Of a DNA stretch of 64,000 bases, positions 1 to 11,949 are shown piece by piece. The notes beneath the pieces are model-generated. The model worked only from the letters and a program-made list of their open reading frames with translations, did not search any database and was not told the origin of the DNA. The stretch comes from Pectinophora gossypiella (lineage: Eukaryota; Arthropoda; Insecta; Lepidoptera; Gelechiidae), in assembly GCF_024362695.1 (NCBI RefSeq), contig NC_065425.1:9553001-9617000 (forward strand), read 5' to 3'. Each line of letters begins with the position of its first letter. Positions within the stretch are counted from its first letter, which is position 1. The position numbers were made by a program, and so were the translations under genes.

Positions 1-3000
1 GCAAGCTCGACTGTCGGGAGAGCGAATCTAATTGTGTTCAGAACAAGCGGGTCCAAGTTTGGGCCTAAGAGGTCTTGTCTCGTGTGAGGAATGACTTTCC
101 ACTGGAGCCATCCCTCCGGCAAATACGTTCTGGCAGTTGGCTTTATTCGCTTTAAATTTTGATTGAATTATTACATCTAATACTAATAATGTTCTCATAA
201 TAATAATAAACTAACCCTCTCCCTAACCTACTCCTTCGGAGTAACAGGCGTGATGCCATTTGTTATGTAAACATTATCAAATCTCAATTCGATGCAAGTA
301 ATTCTCAATTCGGTGCCCCATTTTCTAGGGAATTGAGACCCATCGAATTGAGAAAATATCACATTTCATCAATTATCTAGTAAAGTTATCAATTAAATCA
401 ATTAATACAAAACATACAGTCAAATATCACCTAAATACTTAATTAATTTAGCACATATATTATTAAATACTTCATAAACAAAATTAATATCTTCCACCGA
501 TTTTAGAATTGACCCTACCCCAAAAAAAACCAACGATTTCGACCCTTCGAAAAACTCTCCTCTATGCAGCAGTCCGCCCATCCACACATCTCGGGCACTC
601 GGGCGCACCTGGCTCTCCACGGGAACCGGGTAGTGGTGATAGTACTGCGCGTAGTTAGTGATGTAAGTTGACAAAACTTAATTTCACCGAATTGAGACAC
701 ATGCTGGCTTCAAAATTAAAATATGTTATTGTACTAAAACTAAAAGGTTCACAATAAACACAATTACGTATTTAGCTTTATTAACTATCCCTTGTTCTGT
801 GAACGTTGGAATTATGTTTTGGAAACTAGTAGTTTAGAAGTTATGAAGCAATAACGAGTCAATTCTGGAATGGCTTCACGTCATTTTAAGCCAAATTCTG
901 CCCGTTTTCAAACTTCGGGTTTTTTTTTGACGCTTTTATAAAACTTTACGGTCTTCTAAATTACTCTCCACGAAGCCAAGAGTCCTATAAATACGTGAGT
1001 ATTTTTTCCAAGTACGTAATTAGATGCTACAGGTACTTTTTTCACTGGAATCACTCAATCGGCTCTTCCCGTAGAAATGCCCTTATGCTTGTCGATTACC
1101 CGTCCCTTTCCTTTTCGGCGGATAAGAAAATGACAGATATAACTTAAAATAAAATTAGATGGTATTTACAGGAATTTAAAACAATGTATAGGTATGATTA
1201 CGTTGATATGGCCGCTTATGTTCGTTTATGTGTGTTACAGCAAAAACCACACGGACAGTTTGACTGTGGTCAACAAACATGTGCCCGAAAGGGACCACAA
1301 GATAAACTACGAAAAGGTACGTAATTTTACATTTCACTTAAGATCGTCATATTTGTATAATAAAATAAATAAAGAATTTTATTTTTAGGATAAATTAAGT
1401 CATGAATGTAAAATTTATGATTTCTAAATGGGTTAAATCTAAAAACTATAACCAATTAGAGGCTTTTCTAAAAATAGCACAGTGAAAGGATAAGATATAC
1501 AGGTTGGCCCAGAAGTTCACGTTCAAAATGAAAAATTAGATAGAGGGGCTCATTAGCTACCAGAAACACCCCCATGCATGTATGTTCAGCAATTATTTAC
1601 GGTTTAGGAGATATGACCCATTTTACCTTTTTCTAGATTTTCTACCTTACTTCAGAAATAATCATTTTGTTGCTATCCCTTTCTTAATTATTATTTTATT
1701 TTACTTCACAACTATGCCTAAGGCAGTGTACCGCTCAATCAAAGATAAATCAAAGTCAAATCAAAGATAAAAAAAAGTTATCGGAAGTCAAAGTGAGAAT
1801 TCGACCAAAATTGTTACAGTTGTTAAAACTTCGCCGAAAAATAATAAACACAAGAGATTGTCATGGACCCTGAAAGTATTTTTCTAAAAACTGCTCCATT
1901 TAATAGGCTTTTAGAAACATCCAAAAAAGTACCCTTAATACGGGCAAAAAACTAAGTAATTAGCCCTCAAATATTGCAAGACAAAAGTTTTCATCTCGAG
2001 CTCCTCCGTGCTTCGGAAGGCACGTTAAGCCGTTGGTCCCGGCTGCATTAGCAGTCGTTAATAACCATCAATCCGCACTGGGCCCGCGTGATGGTTTAAG
2101 GCCCGATCTCCCTAACCATCCATAGGGAAGGCCCGTGCCCCAGCAGTGGGGACGTTAATGGGCTGATGATGATGTTGTCGGAGACTTAACGCGGACCCAC
2201 GATTTTGTCCCTTTTGCCGTCGAGACTTCGGGTGTGTGGTGCTCGGCGGCCAAGGATTTTATTCGTGTTTTGGGGAGGCGCTTGAGGGACCGCGGTAGTG
2301 ACCCCCGCGCCAGCTCGTTCCTGGTTCAACAGGTTTCCTTGGCAATAGTGCGCGGTAACGCGGCCAGTATAATGGGCACCTTTGAACCAGGTACGAGAGG
2401 GGGCGGTATTTTAGACTGACTAGTGGTGCTAATTCCTGTAAATACCATCTACTTAATTTTATTTTAAGTTATATCTGTCATTTTCTTATCCGCCAAGGAA
2501 AGGGACGGGTAATCGACAAGCATAAAATTTATGGAACACACGTCAATTTTAAGCACAAATCTAAACCAACCGTCTAAAAATTTTACATCCGTCAATAACC
2601 CGACACAGTTAAGTAGACAGCACGTCAAACGGATTGCATACCAGGGACGTACGTTATTCATTCATTTACTCATTCTTCCTAAAATTAAGAGCTGTGAATC
2701 ATCCGTCCCTGTCCTTTTCGACGGATATGAAAATGACGGATATAACTTAAAATAAAATTAGGTGGTGGCTGCAGGAATCGGGGCCAGTGTTTGTGTAATA
2801 ATTTGAAATGTTTTAGTTATTCGTAACTTTAAGTGACAAATTGTATAAATTGATGATGAATGTTCTTTCAGATCTGTCCAATGGAAGAATGCAAGCGGAT
2901 GCATGTAGATGAATTCATGAAGTCTCTCCCGTCTTACATGCACCAGAACCCTTACACGTATGTGGAACAAAGCTACGAGAATTATGAGGCGTGCACACCA

Positions 3001-5657
3001 GGTAAGTCAGTTTATGAAGCTAGTCACTGTCGGGTGAGTTGTGAGGTGGAGTACCAACCCCATCAACCCTGGTGTCACGGTTACTATTGAGCCGCCAAAG
3101 GCTGATATGGCTCATGTAACGACTACGTACTTACATCAGTAAGTAGTAACCGGGACCAACGGCTTAACGTGCCTTCCGAAGCACGGATCATCTTACTTTC
3201 GGACAATCTGGTGATCAGCCAGTAATGTCCTAACCAAACTACCGGGTCCCCACCGGGAATCGAACCCGTGACCTCCGGATCATGAGCCTTGAGCGTAGGG
3301 CTCACGATCCGGAGGTCCCGGGTTCGATTCCTTTTAGACGGATAAAAAAATGACAGATATAACTTAAAATAAAATTAGATGGTGTTTACAGGAATTAGCA
3401 CCAATATCTCTTTTTTAGATAAAAAATAAAAAAATCCCCCCAACCCCCAACCCCCAACTATCTGGAATGTTCGTTTGTTACCCACAGAGCAGCTAGAGAT
3501 CCTCAAGCAGCGTATAGCAGAGAAGAACAAGAGAGATAAGGATAGGGCAGTGCCCGAGAGGGAAGAGAGTGCCACAACGGAGTGGGCAGATAGTGTCCAG
3601 GGAGTGGCGGTGCAGACGTCGGACCTGTCGTATCTGAATACGGACCTGCCGCCGTGCACCTGCAGGGATTCAATCCCGTCATCCGAGTCCGGACCTGGGC
3701 AGACTTATAACTGTGAGTACATGGATCCTGTTTTTTTTACTTTACTTATTACAGATTGCGGAAATGCATTTCGAAGGTAGGTATGCGACTTTACCTGTAT
3801 TGACTGTGTTTCCTTCCCTTAGGGTTGGAAGGTCTGACAGGCGGTCGCTGAAAAAACCGGACCTGTCAAATCTTCAGGTTAGGTTAGGTTAGGTTAGCGT
3901 GAAGATGGGATTTTGTAGACGAGGCACATGGACTAAATTCTACATTAACTCAGAATCGTGGTCTGAATCATCCCCCTCAGTATTCGTTACGAAGACACTA
4001 ACACTCTGTATTCTTAAATAAAAGTGCAGTTTTCACTAACGCGAGCAGAACGCAGAGGGATTGCGTCCTCTAACATGATGGACTAATGTTATGGGCGATA
4101 GGCTGATCCCTTATCACCATAAGGTTCATCATATCCATCTTAGGACTTCGTATCAACAGTGGCTGCAAGTTGTCTTTGATTACTTGTGGCTCTGCCCACC
4201 CCATTTGGGATTACGGGCGTGAGTTTATGTATGTATGTATGTTCACTAACGCAGTTGACAGGACCATTGTAGACGGCGATACGGCTCACCACCAATCACG
4301 TTGGTCTAACAGAAGGATCGGTGAGGTGTGGGTACTTAGTTCATCTTGCGATAGATGTTTTGACTACTTCAATTTGGACGACTTCCGTGGTCCAGTGGTT
4401 GAGCGTTCTGCTCACGATCCGGAGATCCCGGGTTGACTCCCGCTGGGGATTTGTCACAAAAATTACTTTGTGGTCCCTAGTTTGGTTAGGACATTACTGG
4501 CTGATAATCAGATTGTTCGAAAGTAAGATGATCCGTTAAGCCGTTGGTCCCGGTTACTACTCACTCATGTAAGTAAGTAGTCGTTACATGAGCCATGACA
4601 GGGGCCTTTGGCGGCTCAATAGTAACCCTGACACCAGGGTTGATGAGGTTGGTACTCCACCTCACAACCCACATGATAGAAGAAGAAGAATTGGGATATA
4701 TTCGTGAGCTTATGTTGTGATGTGGAAAATTTTCCTTTCAGTGGAAGACCTGATCCCAGTGAAGCAGAATCTGGACCGGATCACCAAGGAATGTCTATTT
4801 GACAGCCAAGTACAGTTTGACAGGTTTAAAGTTGTCGGGCAGGAGAGCAGTGCCAGCGTAATGTATGCACATGTTTACAGATACGTTTGCTGCTGGAACA
4901 TTATTTTCAATTCTATAATTTTGCACCAACCCGCAATGGAGCAGCGTGGTGGAGTATGCTCCATACCCCCTCCAGTTGATTGATGCGAGGCCTGTGCCCA
5001 GCAGCGGAACGTATATAGGCTATTTATGTTTATGTATACTTTTGTGATGGAAAATTACCTTTGAGCCGTGGTAGCCAAGTTGGTAGAACGCCTGCCTCTC
5101 ACTTTGAGGTCGCATGTTCGAATCTAGCACAGGCCTAAACCAATGATTGTCTGATTTATGAATTCATGTTTGGATCATAAATGTTTATCACGTGCTCAGT
5201 GGTGACGGAACACATCGTGAGGAAACCCACATTCCCGAGAAATGCATTTTCGGAGGTATGTGACTGAAACTATATTGGGCTGGTTTTCCTTTCGCGGATT
5301 GGAAGGTTAGGTAAGCGGACCCTGTGAGAAACGGGATAATGTTGACTTTTGCGACGGAAAATTCTACAATATGCTCAGCAATAAGCTCGCCCGTTAACAC
5401 ACGGGACTTAAACATAGCTGGCGGGGAGTGGATGTATATTACATTACTATTACACTACACCTCTACCTAGCCCAGGTGTAATGCTATGTTATGTTATGTG
5501 TTCTCAATACATTCTTCTTTTTAAACACAGCCGAATACAGAGCCAGATTAAACCAGACTCGCCGAACTTCACGTCTTCAAGACTGCAGGAGATCAGGAAG
5601 ATTCTCAAGAAACATCCCAGTCTCTGTGAAATTTTCCAAGCCAATACTAGATGTTAA
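1..5657 (+). CDS. unrecognised protein, C-terminal 248 residues (5' end outside window)
   Basis: Six exons can be chained: 1-83, 1241-1316, 2872-3001, 3488-3712, 4742-4857 and 5541-5657 (TAA). Every junction has GT-AG and matching phase (2, 0, 1, 1, 0), which random open frames would not give. The predicted piece is 248 aa, hydrophilic, with no signal peptide or membrane segment. Visible features are a Cys-rich start of exon 3 (CPMEEC), a Lys/Arg/Glu-rich probable helix at the start of exon 4 (EQLEILKQRIAEKNKRDKDR), and a basic helical C-terminus ending in NTRC. In exon 6 a first AG at 5529-5530 would give an early stop, so the AG at 5539-5540 is chosen. I do not recognise the family. It converges on SPEF1, whose stop lies 0.94 kb away. 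Introns hold SINEs and MITEs. The gene model is fairly sure; the function is unknown. Confidence 0.7.
84..1240. other. intron of the unrecognised gene; AT-rich, partly repetitive
   Basis: No further exon of the host gene was found. Positions 288-352 contain nested inverted copies of a 13-nt word (TCTCAATTCGATG and its complement). A relatively GC-rich patch at 560-665 is open on the minus strand but has no ATG or clear splice sites. Positions 1079-1180 are half of the long-TIR MITE described at 2424. Confidence 0.4.
1984..2174 (+). repeat. SINE family A, 5'-truncated copy
   Basis: It starts inside the element at the GTTTTCATCTCGAGCTCC stretch, carries the shared core (GTGCTTCGGAAGGCACGTTA), and ends in (GAT)n. 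The tRNA-like and 5S-like head is missing. Confidence 0.8.
2177..2419 (+). pseudogene. non-LTR retrotransposon ORF2 C-terminal remnant
   Basis: A GC-rich in-frame stretch of 80 codons ends at TGA 2417-2419. It contains FVPFAVETSGVW, then FIRVLGRRLRDRG, then SFLVQQVSLAIVRGNAASI. I recognise this string as the usual C-terminal end of reverse-transcriptase polyproteins of insect and other animal LINEs. It has no start codon, no RT core and no LINE 3' tail, and it sits in an intron between a truncated SINE and a MITE, so it is a fossil. The exact LINE clade cannot be assigned from so little. Confidence 0.6.
2424..2790. mobile_element. MITE with long (~90 bp) terminal inverted repeats, family G
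   Basis: The two ends are inverted copies, each with AATTTTATTTTAAGTTATAT followed by CYGTCATTTTC and a segment matching ATCCGYCGAAAAGGA. The middle is unique and AT-rich. Related ends occur at 1079-1180, 3330-3405, 13795-13905, 18255-18320 and 18500-18750, so this is a dispersed family. No transposase is encoded and the superfamily is unknown. Confidence 0.7.
3018..3325 (-). repeat. SINE family B copy with a duplicated, inverted head
   Basis: Tail to head is read on the minus strand: the ACCCTGGTGTCACGG region, core, then a tRNA-like head containing the B-box-like GGTTCGATTCC. At 3262-3325 the head is present twice, once in each orientation, meeting head to head. Confidence 0.75.
4072..4372. 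repeat. SINE-like family D (minus, 4072-4240) abutting family E (plus, 4246-4372)
   Basis: 4072-4240 is the reverse complement of part of the repeat that is in triplicate at 11950-12778, including its TATG/CATA microsatellite end. 4246-4372 matches other family E copies through GGCGATACGGCTCACC and ATCACGTTGGTCTAACAG (for example 7535, 30005 and 44692). Confidence 0.7.
4381..4690 (+). repeat. SINE family B, near full length
   Basis: A tRNA-like head (GTGGTCCAGTGGTTGAGCG, then the B-box region GATCCCGGGTTGACTCC), a body with GGTTAGGACATTACTGGCTG, part of the shared core, and a tail ending in CACATGATAGAAGAAGAAGAA. It ends 51 nt upstream of exon 5 of the host gene. Confidence 0.8.
5063..5345 (+). 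repeat. SINE family C, near full length
   Basis: The head resembles a tRNA: GCCGTGGTAGCCAAGTTGG (A-box-like) and GTTCGAATCTAGCAC (B-box-like). The body contains GAATTCATGTTTGGATCATA and the tail ends in ACGGGATAATG. Further copies lie at 9832, 18940, 32333 and 61411, with tail pieces at 3781-3893 and 58918-59045. Confidence 0.8.
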
Positions 5658-5740
5658 AAGAGTGAAACTACGTTTCCTCTTGAGTGGAATTGGAGTAGGC
5701 TTTAGAGCAGCAAAGAATTCCGCGCTCGGAATGCCAAGTT

Positions 5741-5905
5741 GCTCAGATTAACAAAGATTTTTGCGCCCAAATACCCGTGGTGGTTAGAGCAACAAAGATT
5801 TTAGCTCCCCGAAACCCGTGGTGGTTATAGCAACAAAGATTTTAGCGCCCGGAGACCCGTGTTGGTTAAAGCAACAAAGGTTTCTGCGCCCGGAGACCCT
5901 TGTTG
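5741..5905 (+). repeat. 41-bp minisatellite, four degenerate units
   Basis: The word ACAAAG recurs at 5751, 5792, 5833 and 5874, exactly 41 nt apart. The unit contains GTGGTTAGAGCAACAAAGAT and GCGCCCGGAGACCCGT. It starts 84 nt after the stop codon of the upstream gene and is probably in or just past its 3' UTR. Confidence 0.85.
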
Positions 5906-6598
5906 CTTTATGAAGTAGACGGATCATTGGCAATCACGGGATTCTTAATTTCATAGCAACGTTTGGGGGATTACGGAGGGAGATGTGCAGGACTTGGCCC
6001 ATCATTGCAAGGCAGAGAGCGACAAAATGTCTTCTCTCTCTTTCACAGATAGGGATCAATACAATAAAAGAATTCCCTTCGCTCTATTCGCTCCGATTAC
6101 ACTCAAGCTGATGCGCAGCTTAAGCCGTTTATGTTCAAGCTTATTTTATAGTGTTAATATAGGAAGTTGGAGTTTTAGATGTCCAATAACTCAAGGCATT
6201 TCAGTTTTGAAGCTTATCCTTAAGCTTAGCCTATAAGTAATCAATTATACAGTTTCTTTCATTGAGAAATATTTAGGATAAATACCGTTTGAAATTTAAT
6301 TTTCCACCATTGAAATAATCACAACTTTTTGTATACCTTTATTCTAAATCAATAGTAACAAACTAAAGTCTATTAAAAACATTGAATAACATGATGAGTT
6401 TTAATTCTACGCAACGTATAGACTAGAAAATTTTACAAAAATCCAAATACATTTTCACAATATACATTACACGAACAACACATTGTAATCTACAAGTAAA
6501 AGGTATATTTTACATTAAAAACTTATGCTGATTAATATTTGTTTGTAGAATTATTACCAATTAAGTATTTAATATTTATAAGCTAGTTTAAGTCTACG

Positions 6599-9500
6599 TC
6601 AATAGGCGCTATTGTCCATATTCATTAAATTATCTTTCTTCATCGGATTTTCCAAAAGCATGACCTCATGCAATTCATTCATGACTTCGGGCGTACTTAG
6701 GTCAATAATTTCCTTTTCAATAGTGTCTTGTATTGTGATTATGTTACCTGGTTCACTGTCTTTAAACTCTTCATCTTCTGGACTTTTCTCTTCGGTGAGT
6801 AATTCTATATCTTTAAAGATATTTGAGCTAACTACTTCTACTTCAATCTTTTCTTCTAGACCCCTGATATTGGAAGAAGTTACTTCAGTAATGCTTGTTT
6901 TCGGAGTTGGTGCTTTGCTGGGAATTTTGGGTGTTGGGACCGGTAGGGAGGTTTTGGAGGTTTTCTCCTCTAATTTGGGTATGCTTGGGACTTTCACTGG
7001 TTCAATCAGTTTGTTGGCACTGGGGTTGAAGGAGTCTAGTATCGGCGAGGGCAGATCGTCGAAGGGAACAGAGATACAGTTGGGTATAACTTCAGGTTCT
7101 TTGCGTCTCAATTGCTTCCTGTCCAGTTGCTTCTGTAGTTCGGTTATCCTTTCGTCTTTCAGTTTTATTAGGTTGTCTAGATGCTCCACCTGGAGAAAAT
7201 TAAACGTTAAATTAACAGCTGCTTTCTAATTGTCATGCGCGAAAAGTTATTATATCTCTGAGTATTCACCATCATTCTGCGTCAGATATTGCGGATGACC
7301 TTGAAGTGATGTACAGCTGTATGTCAAGATGGATCGTGTATATGGTGTTCTATTAAACTGAGTCCTAGTGTGTATGATATATGTTATTAATTTTAATGTA
7401 GCTTGTCTCACTGCCCTTCCGGCATGTAACAAAATATTGGTGTCTTGGTTCACCGACTTGCTTCTCCAACGGGGAGCGCCAGATTGAACCCCGGTACCGA
7501 ACTTGCACCAATGAGTTACTAATTTATCTTAAGTGCAGTTTTCACTAACGCGGCTTGACCTTATAGATGGCGATACGGCTCGCCAGCTATCACGTTGGCC
7601 TAACAGAAAGTTCTGTGTTATTTGAATAACATGATGAGTTTTAATTCTTCTTCACCAATTCATCTTGCGGTGGACGTAACCTCTGACTTTGGGCTATAGT
7701 CGTGAGCTTATGTTATGTTATGTTGATTCTTCTTTGCCTGGCCCAACCTTCATCATCATCAGCCCATTAACGTCCCCACTGCTGGGGCACGGGCCTTCCC
7801 TATGGATGGATAGGGAGATCGGGCCTTAAACCATCACGCGGGCCCAGTGCGGATTGATGGTTATTAACGACTGCTAATGCAGCCAGGACCAACGGCTTAA
7901 CGTGCCATCCGAAGTACGGAGGAGCTCGAGATGAAAACTTTTTTTTTTGTGGTCACCCATCCTATGACCGGCCTTAACAGGTTTTTTCTTTGCTGTGTAA
8001 CTAATTCTACATTTTTCTTTAATGCCATGCCAGCAGCCCTCTAACACTGACCTTCTGTTTAAGTAGCTCGGCGGTATCCTTGGCGTCCTTGAGCTCCTCC
8101 TTCAGCGTGAGGTACGCGTCGTGGCTGACCACCTTCTGCTGCACCGTCTCCAGGGTACCATTTACCCTCATCTTCACTGGCACTACTAACACGTGCTCTG
8201 CAATGAGGTGAATATTTTTATGATCTTCTTCTCTCTGAATTTTTGAGATGAATTGCATCGATGTGGCCTTTGACCCATATCGAAGCAATTCATCTCAAAA
8301 AGCAATACTGCTTTTTGACATCTGTTGGCTTGGCGAACTAACTTAAGCGCAAATGGCAAATTGGAATACCTATTCTTCTTTTTTCGTTTTAGCATGACGT
8401 GGTTTTCGTATTTGCAACTTCTTAACTTCTTCTATTGTGTGGGTTGTGAGGTGGATTACCAACCACATCAACCCTGGTGTCAGGGTTCTTATTGAGCCGC
8501 CAAAGGCCCCTGAATGGCTCATGCTCTCACTACATATTCACATCAGTAAGTAGTAACCGGGATCAAGCGGACCAACGGCTTCACGTGCCTTCCGAAGCAC
8601 TGGGGATCACAAAGTGATTTTTGTCATATGTGCTCCACCGGAATTTGAACTCGGGACCACTGGATCGTGAGCCCAACGCTCAACCACTGGACCACGGAGG
8701 TCGTTCGTCATTCATGGTTCGTATTTCCGACAAAACGAGGACACATTTTATTATAAAAAGGAATTAAGATTAACTTTTTAGAGCAAATGCTTCGGTGTGG
8801 CCTTTTTAACCCTCAATTTCTGTCAGATCCATAAACAAGTCGTGTAATTTGATCTTCCGTGCCTATGGTACATGGGATATGGTTGGTGGAGGTGTATCTG
8901 TGGTGGTGTGGTGGTAACGCGGTGACATGGCATAATAATCTTACCATCGTCCCCACAGGCTTCATAGTAGCTTCCACCGCTGGAGACGTTCTGTTCAGCA
9001 TCTTTGGTGCTCTTCTCCAATTCTTCATCACGCTTGATCTTGTCGCGGACTGGAAATGAACACGACCTCGTTACAACCTCCGTGGTCTAGTGTGAAGGTC
9101 CGGGCTCGATTCTCACCCGGGACATTATCGAAATCACTTTCTGAGAAGGTCCTATGTTTGGTAAAGACACTGCAGGCTTGAATTGCCTGATTGTCCGAAA
9201 AAGTAAGATGATTCCGTGCTTGCGAAGGCCATTGGTCCCAGCTATTAGCTGTAAAACACCTCCACCTCGCAGTGGAGCAGCGTAGTGGAGTAGTATGCTT
9301 CATACCCCCTTCGGTTGATGGAAGGGAGAAAGTATGAGCGCCCAAAGGCAAATGCCGCAAATGACATTAACTACTTGGCCGACCAAATTCTCTCACATGG
9401 TACAAAATATGAGACTTAGGGCGTCCTCTGAGAGGATTATATTTGAAAGATTTAACCGTGACACGAATAGCGATAAGCGCTGAAGGAGGGAAATCGTAGA

Positions 9501-10420
9501 CCACGCCACGGGCGTCAGTATCGGGGTACTGCAGTGATTGTTGCCGACTTACCCATAACCAGCACTCTCTCTATGACCCCTGTGGTGGAGTTAGCTAGTT
9601 GTTCCATAGTATTGCAGCAGAGGTTCAGCTTGAGTTTCTTCAGAACCTTCCTGTTGAGCGTCATCCAGTTGTTGAGCTTCAAGGCGTGGCTGTTGCGGGG
9701 TGGGTAGTTGTGCATCTCCACCAGCTTCGGATAGTGCATCGCCAGGATCTCCGCTAGGAGGACTGCAAATAATATAAGTACCAGATTAAAAAAAAAATAT
9801 TCCGCGGCACGAAAGAAGTCACTCAAGCGCCCCAGTTGGTTGGCCCCAGAACGCTTGCCTCTCACTTTGAGGTCGCAGATTAAAATCCAGCACAGGCCTA
9901 AACCAATGATTGTTTTCGAATTCATGTTTGGATCATATAAATAATTATCACGTGCTTAGAGATGATGGAAAGAAAACATCGTGCGGAAACCCTCATTCCC
10001 GAGAAATGTATTTTCGGAGGTATGTGACTGAAACTATATTGGGCTGGTTTTTCTTTTCGCGGGTTGGAAGGTAAGATAGGCAGTCGTTTCTGTAAAAAAC
10101 CGGACCTGTCAAATCTTCGGGTTAGGTAGCGAACCATGTGAAAAACGGGATAATGCTAGGGAAGAGATGATGATGATGAGATGTACGCTTTTGCTATTTA
10201 TTCTATGGTTCTGGACTGGGGCACACATTCAAACAAATTCTCCGTGCGTCTTCATACAAACTCCCGAAGAGCTTAATTGACCAGGCAAGGACATACCAGC
10301 ATCAGAGAAGTCCCTATTTATCTTCTTTGTAGGTCTGGACAACTTGAAAGTGTCGACCCATGCTAACACGGACTCAATCTCAGACAAAGGTATAGGCGAC
10401 CCAAACGCCGACGCAGACAT
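6599..10420 (-). CDS. SPEF1: sperm flagellar protein 1 (SPEF1/CLAMP) homologue, calponin-homology domain
   Basis: Five exons on the minus strand, 10420-10297, 9762-9553, 9049-8945, 8197-8052 and 7189-6599 (TGA), join in phase to 391 aa. The start is ATG at 10420-10418. Residues 1-115 form the CH-type domain typical of SPEF1: LAWVDTFKLSRPTKKINRDF, then AEILAMHYPKLVEMHNYPP, then LNNWMTLNRKVLKKLKL. SPEF1 proteins bind and bundle microtubules in motile cilia and sperm tails. A charged heptad-like segment at about 196-226 (VEHLDNLIKLKDERITELQK) fits the C-terminal coiled coil. Residues 227-391 are low-complexity and acidic with Pro/Thr runs, making the protein longer than the roughly 236-aa mammalian form. 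All introns carry SINEs. Family assignment is firm; the disordered tail could be subject to alternative splicing. Confidence 0.92.
7535..8702. repeat. SINE cluster in SPEF1 introns 3-4: E (7535-7725,+), A (7747-7976,-), B (8434-8702,-)
   Basis: Family E is recognised from GGCGATACGGCTCGCC and CACGTTGGCCTAACAG. Family A is on the minus strand, running from (ATC)n through the core to the 5S-like segment, truncated at its 5' end near 7976. Family B is on the minus strand from the TGGGTTGTGAGGTGGATTAC tail to the tRNA-like head. SPEF1 exon 4 (8052-8197) lies between A and B. Positions 8243-8400 and 8788-8818 hold pieces of MITE family H (ATCGATGTGGCCTTT). Confidence 0.75.
9078..9335 (+). repeat. 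SINE with family B head and family M tail
   Basis: The head contains CCTCCGTGGTCTAGTG and the B-box-like GGGCTCGATTCTCACCC. A degenerate core (GTGCTTGCGAAGGCCATTGG) follows. The tail is that of family M (TAGTATGCTTCATACCCCC, CGGTTGATGG) instead of the usual family B tail. Confidence 0.65.
9361..9535 (+). repeat. repeat family L copy
   Basis: It contains CATTAACTACTTGGCCG, TAGCGATAAGCGCTGAA and GGGAAATCGTAGACCACGCC. It shares these with 10775-11205, 57525-57772 and, on the minus strand, 12838-12925. The copy ends inside SPEF1 exon 2's downstream intron, and exon 2 itself (9553-9762) follows it on the + axis. Confidence 0.65.
9832..10155 (+). repeat. SINE family C in SPEF1 intron 1
   Basis: It carries the CCCAGTTGGT head fragment, CACAGGCCTAAACCAATG, and the tail with AAAAACGGGATAATGCTAGG. 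Its orientation is opposite to the host gene. Confidence 0.75.
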
Positions 10421-11945
10421 TATTATTTCTATTTATTATTATTATTAGTTAATAATAATAATAGTCCTGTGACATTAATTAATTTCTCATGGTTCTGACA
10501 CGGTGCGATTTATCTGAAAAAAAATTTTGACGTTATTAACGATGCATAGCCAGTTTTTAATCTCGATGGTTGAACGCGAAAAGGTTGGTGTGGAAGAAAT
10601 GTTATTTACTTTCTTGATGTGACTCTTTTGATTCACTTCTTGGCCAGACATAAGCTCACGATTATGACCCAGTGGAGTAGACAGAGGTATCTTCACCGAA
10701 CTTTCTGGTAGATCAACGTGGCTGGACAAATGGGAAGCAATGAGAACTGCATGTCCGCGTGGACTTCGGTTATTCGGTTATTTGGGCATTAACTGCTTGG
10801 CCGGACAAATGGGGAGCGCTGAGGGATCTCACCCGGTACAAAATTTAAGACAACAGGCCTGAGGGTGCCCAGTTCGTCGGCTCGGCAGAAGGCGTCGCCT
10901 GAGGGGATCATATATTTGAAAGAATTAATCGAACCTAGGGGTTCGATAGCGATAAGCGCTGAATGAGGGAAATCGTCGACCACGCCGGCGGGGTCGGTGC
11001 ATGGGCGGATCCAAGGGGGGGGGGGTGATCCCATATCACTCCCAAGTCATGACCCCCCCTGGCCGACAGGTTGGGTTATGGATGGTTACCGCAATTGTAT
11101 CTAATTCTCTACGGAGATAGGTTGTCTGCGACCTGGTGACCCCTCCCCTGACATAAGAGCTGGATCCGCTCCTGGGTCGGCATCGGGGTCGCGATAAGCA
11201 GTGTGGTGAATATCATCAGTGAAAATCGTCACATTATGGTTGTCGATTTATCTATGATAGCTTTTTGTTATAACGCATTCGTATTAAGTGGTAAACTTTC
11301 TTAGAAAGTGTCACAGACTGTGATTTGCCGTCCACGAGAATATTCCTAGAGTAGAAATATTCACATTGTAAAAACTGTAATAGTAAGGACTGCTTCTTTT
11401 CTCAAATTGTTCTTTCTCGTACTATGATCTTATCTGCCTAAAAGTTGGTCCCTAGTTTGGTTAGGACATTACAGGCTGATCACCTGACTGTCCGAAAGTA
11501 GGATAATCCGTGCTTCGGAAGGCACGTTAAGCCGTTCGTCTCGGTTACGGCTCAATAGTAGCCCTGACACCAGAGTTGATGGGGTTGGTAATCTACCTCA
11601 CAACCCACACGATAGAAGATTTACAATTTACATTTCCAATGTAAGCTGAACTGTCACCTTAACCCTTTCACGGGCCCAAACCATGGGTCATTGATGGTTC
11701 ATAATAGATAGTATGATACCTAGGAATCGGAACGTCATTAGACGTGACCCTGAAAGTGTTAAACAGGAAAGTTTCGTCAATTATCAACAGACTCTCATAC
11801 TGCACTTTCGTACCAATGACTCTAATTTGTAGAAAGCACAAATTAGTTTCTATATTGATACTTACTGCGGATACTTACTAATTTAGTTTCTTCAATTACC
11901 ACGTACAATCCAAGAGCAATAGTTCAGTCACTGAGCCATTAGTTA
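10421..11945. other. SPEF1 upstream region and intergenic repeats
   Basis: An (ATT)n tract lies at 10431-10465, just 5' of the SPEF1 start codon. 10640-10730 is a diverged family E copy on the minus strand. 10775-11205 is family L, including an 11-G run at 11016-11026. 11446-11622 is a 5'-truncated family B SINE. I see no gene, and no convincing promoter motif for SPEF1. Confidence 0.5.
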
Positions 11946-11949
11946 TACA

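Noticed and set aside
420..674. 84-codon minus-strand frame with plausible peptide
   Set aside because: It begins with TTG, has no acceptor in frame, and its second half is AT-driven; coding nature unproven.
1582..1770. 62-codon hydrophobic ORF
   Set aside because: AT-rich intronic frame without homology, start context or splice support.
3876..3897. TTAGG telomeric repeat
   Set aside because: Only about four units, at the end of a SINE C tail that normally carries one AGGTTAGG; not a telomere tract.
5063..5135. tRNA gene
   Set aside because: A- and B-box-like words are present, but the acceptor and anticodon stems do not close and the segment continues into a SINE body; the same holds for the heads of families A and B.
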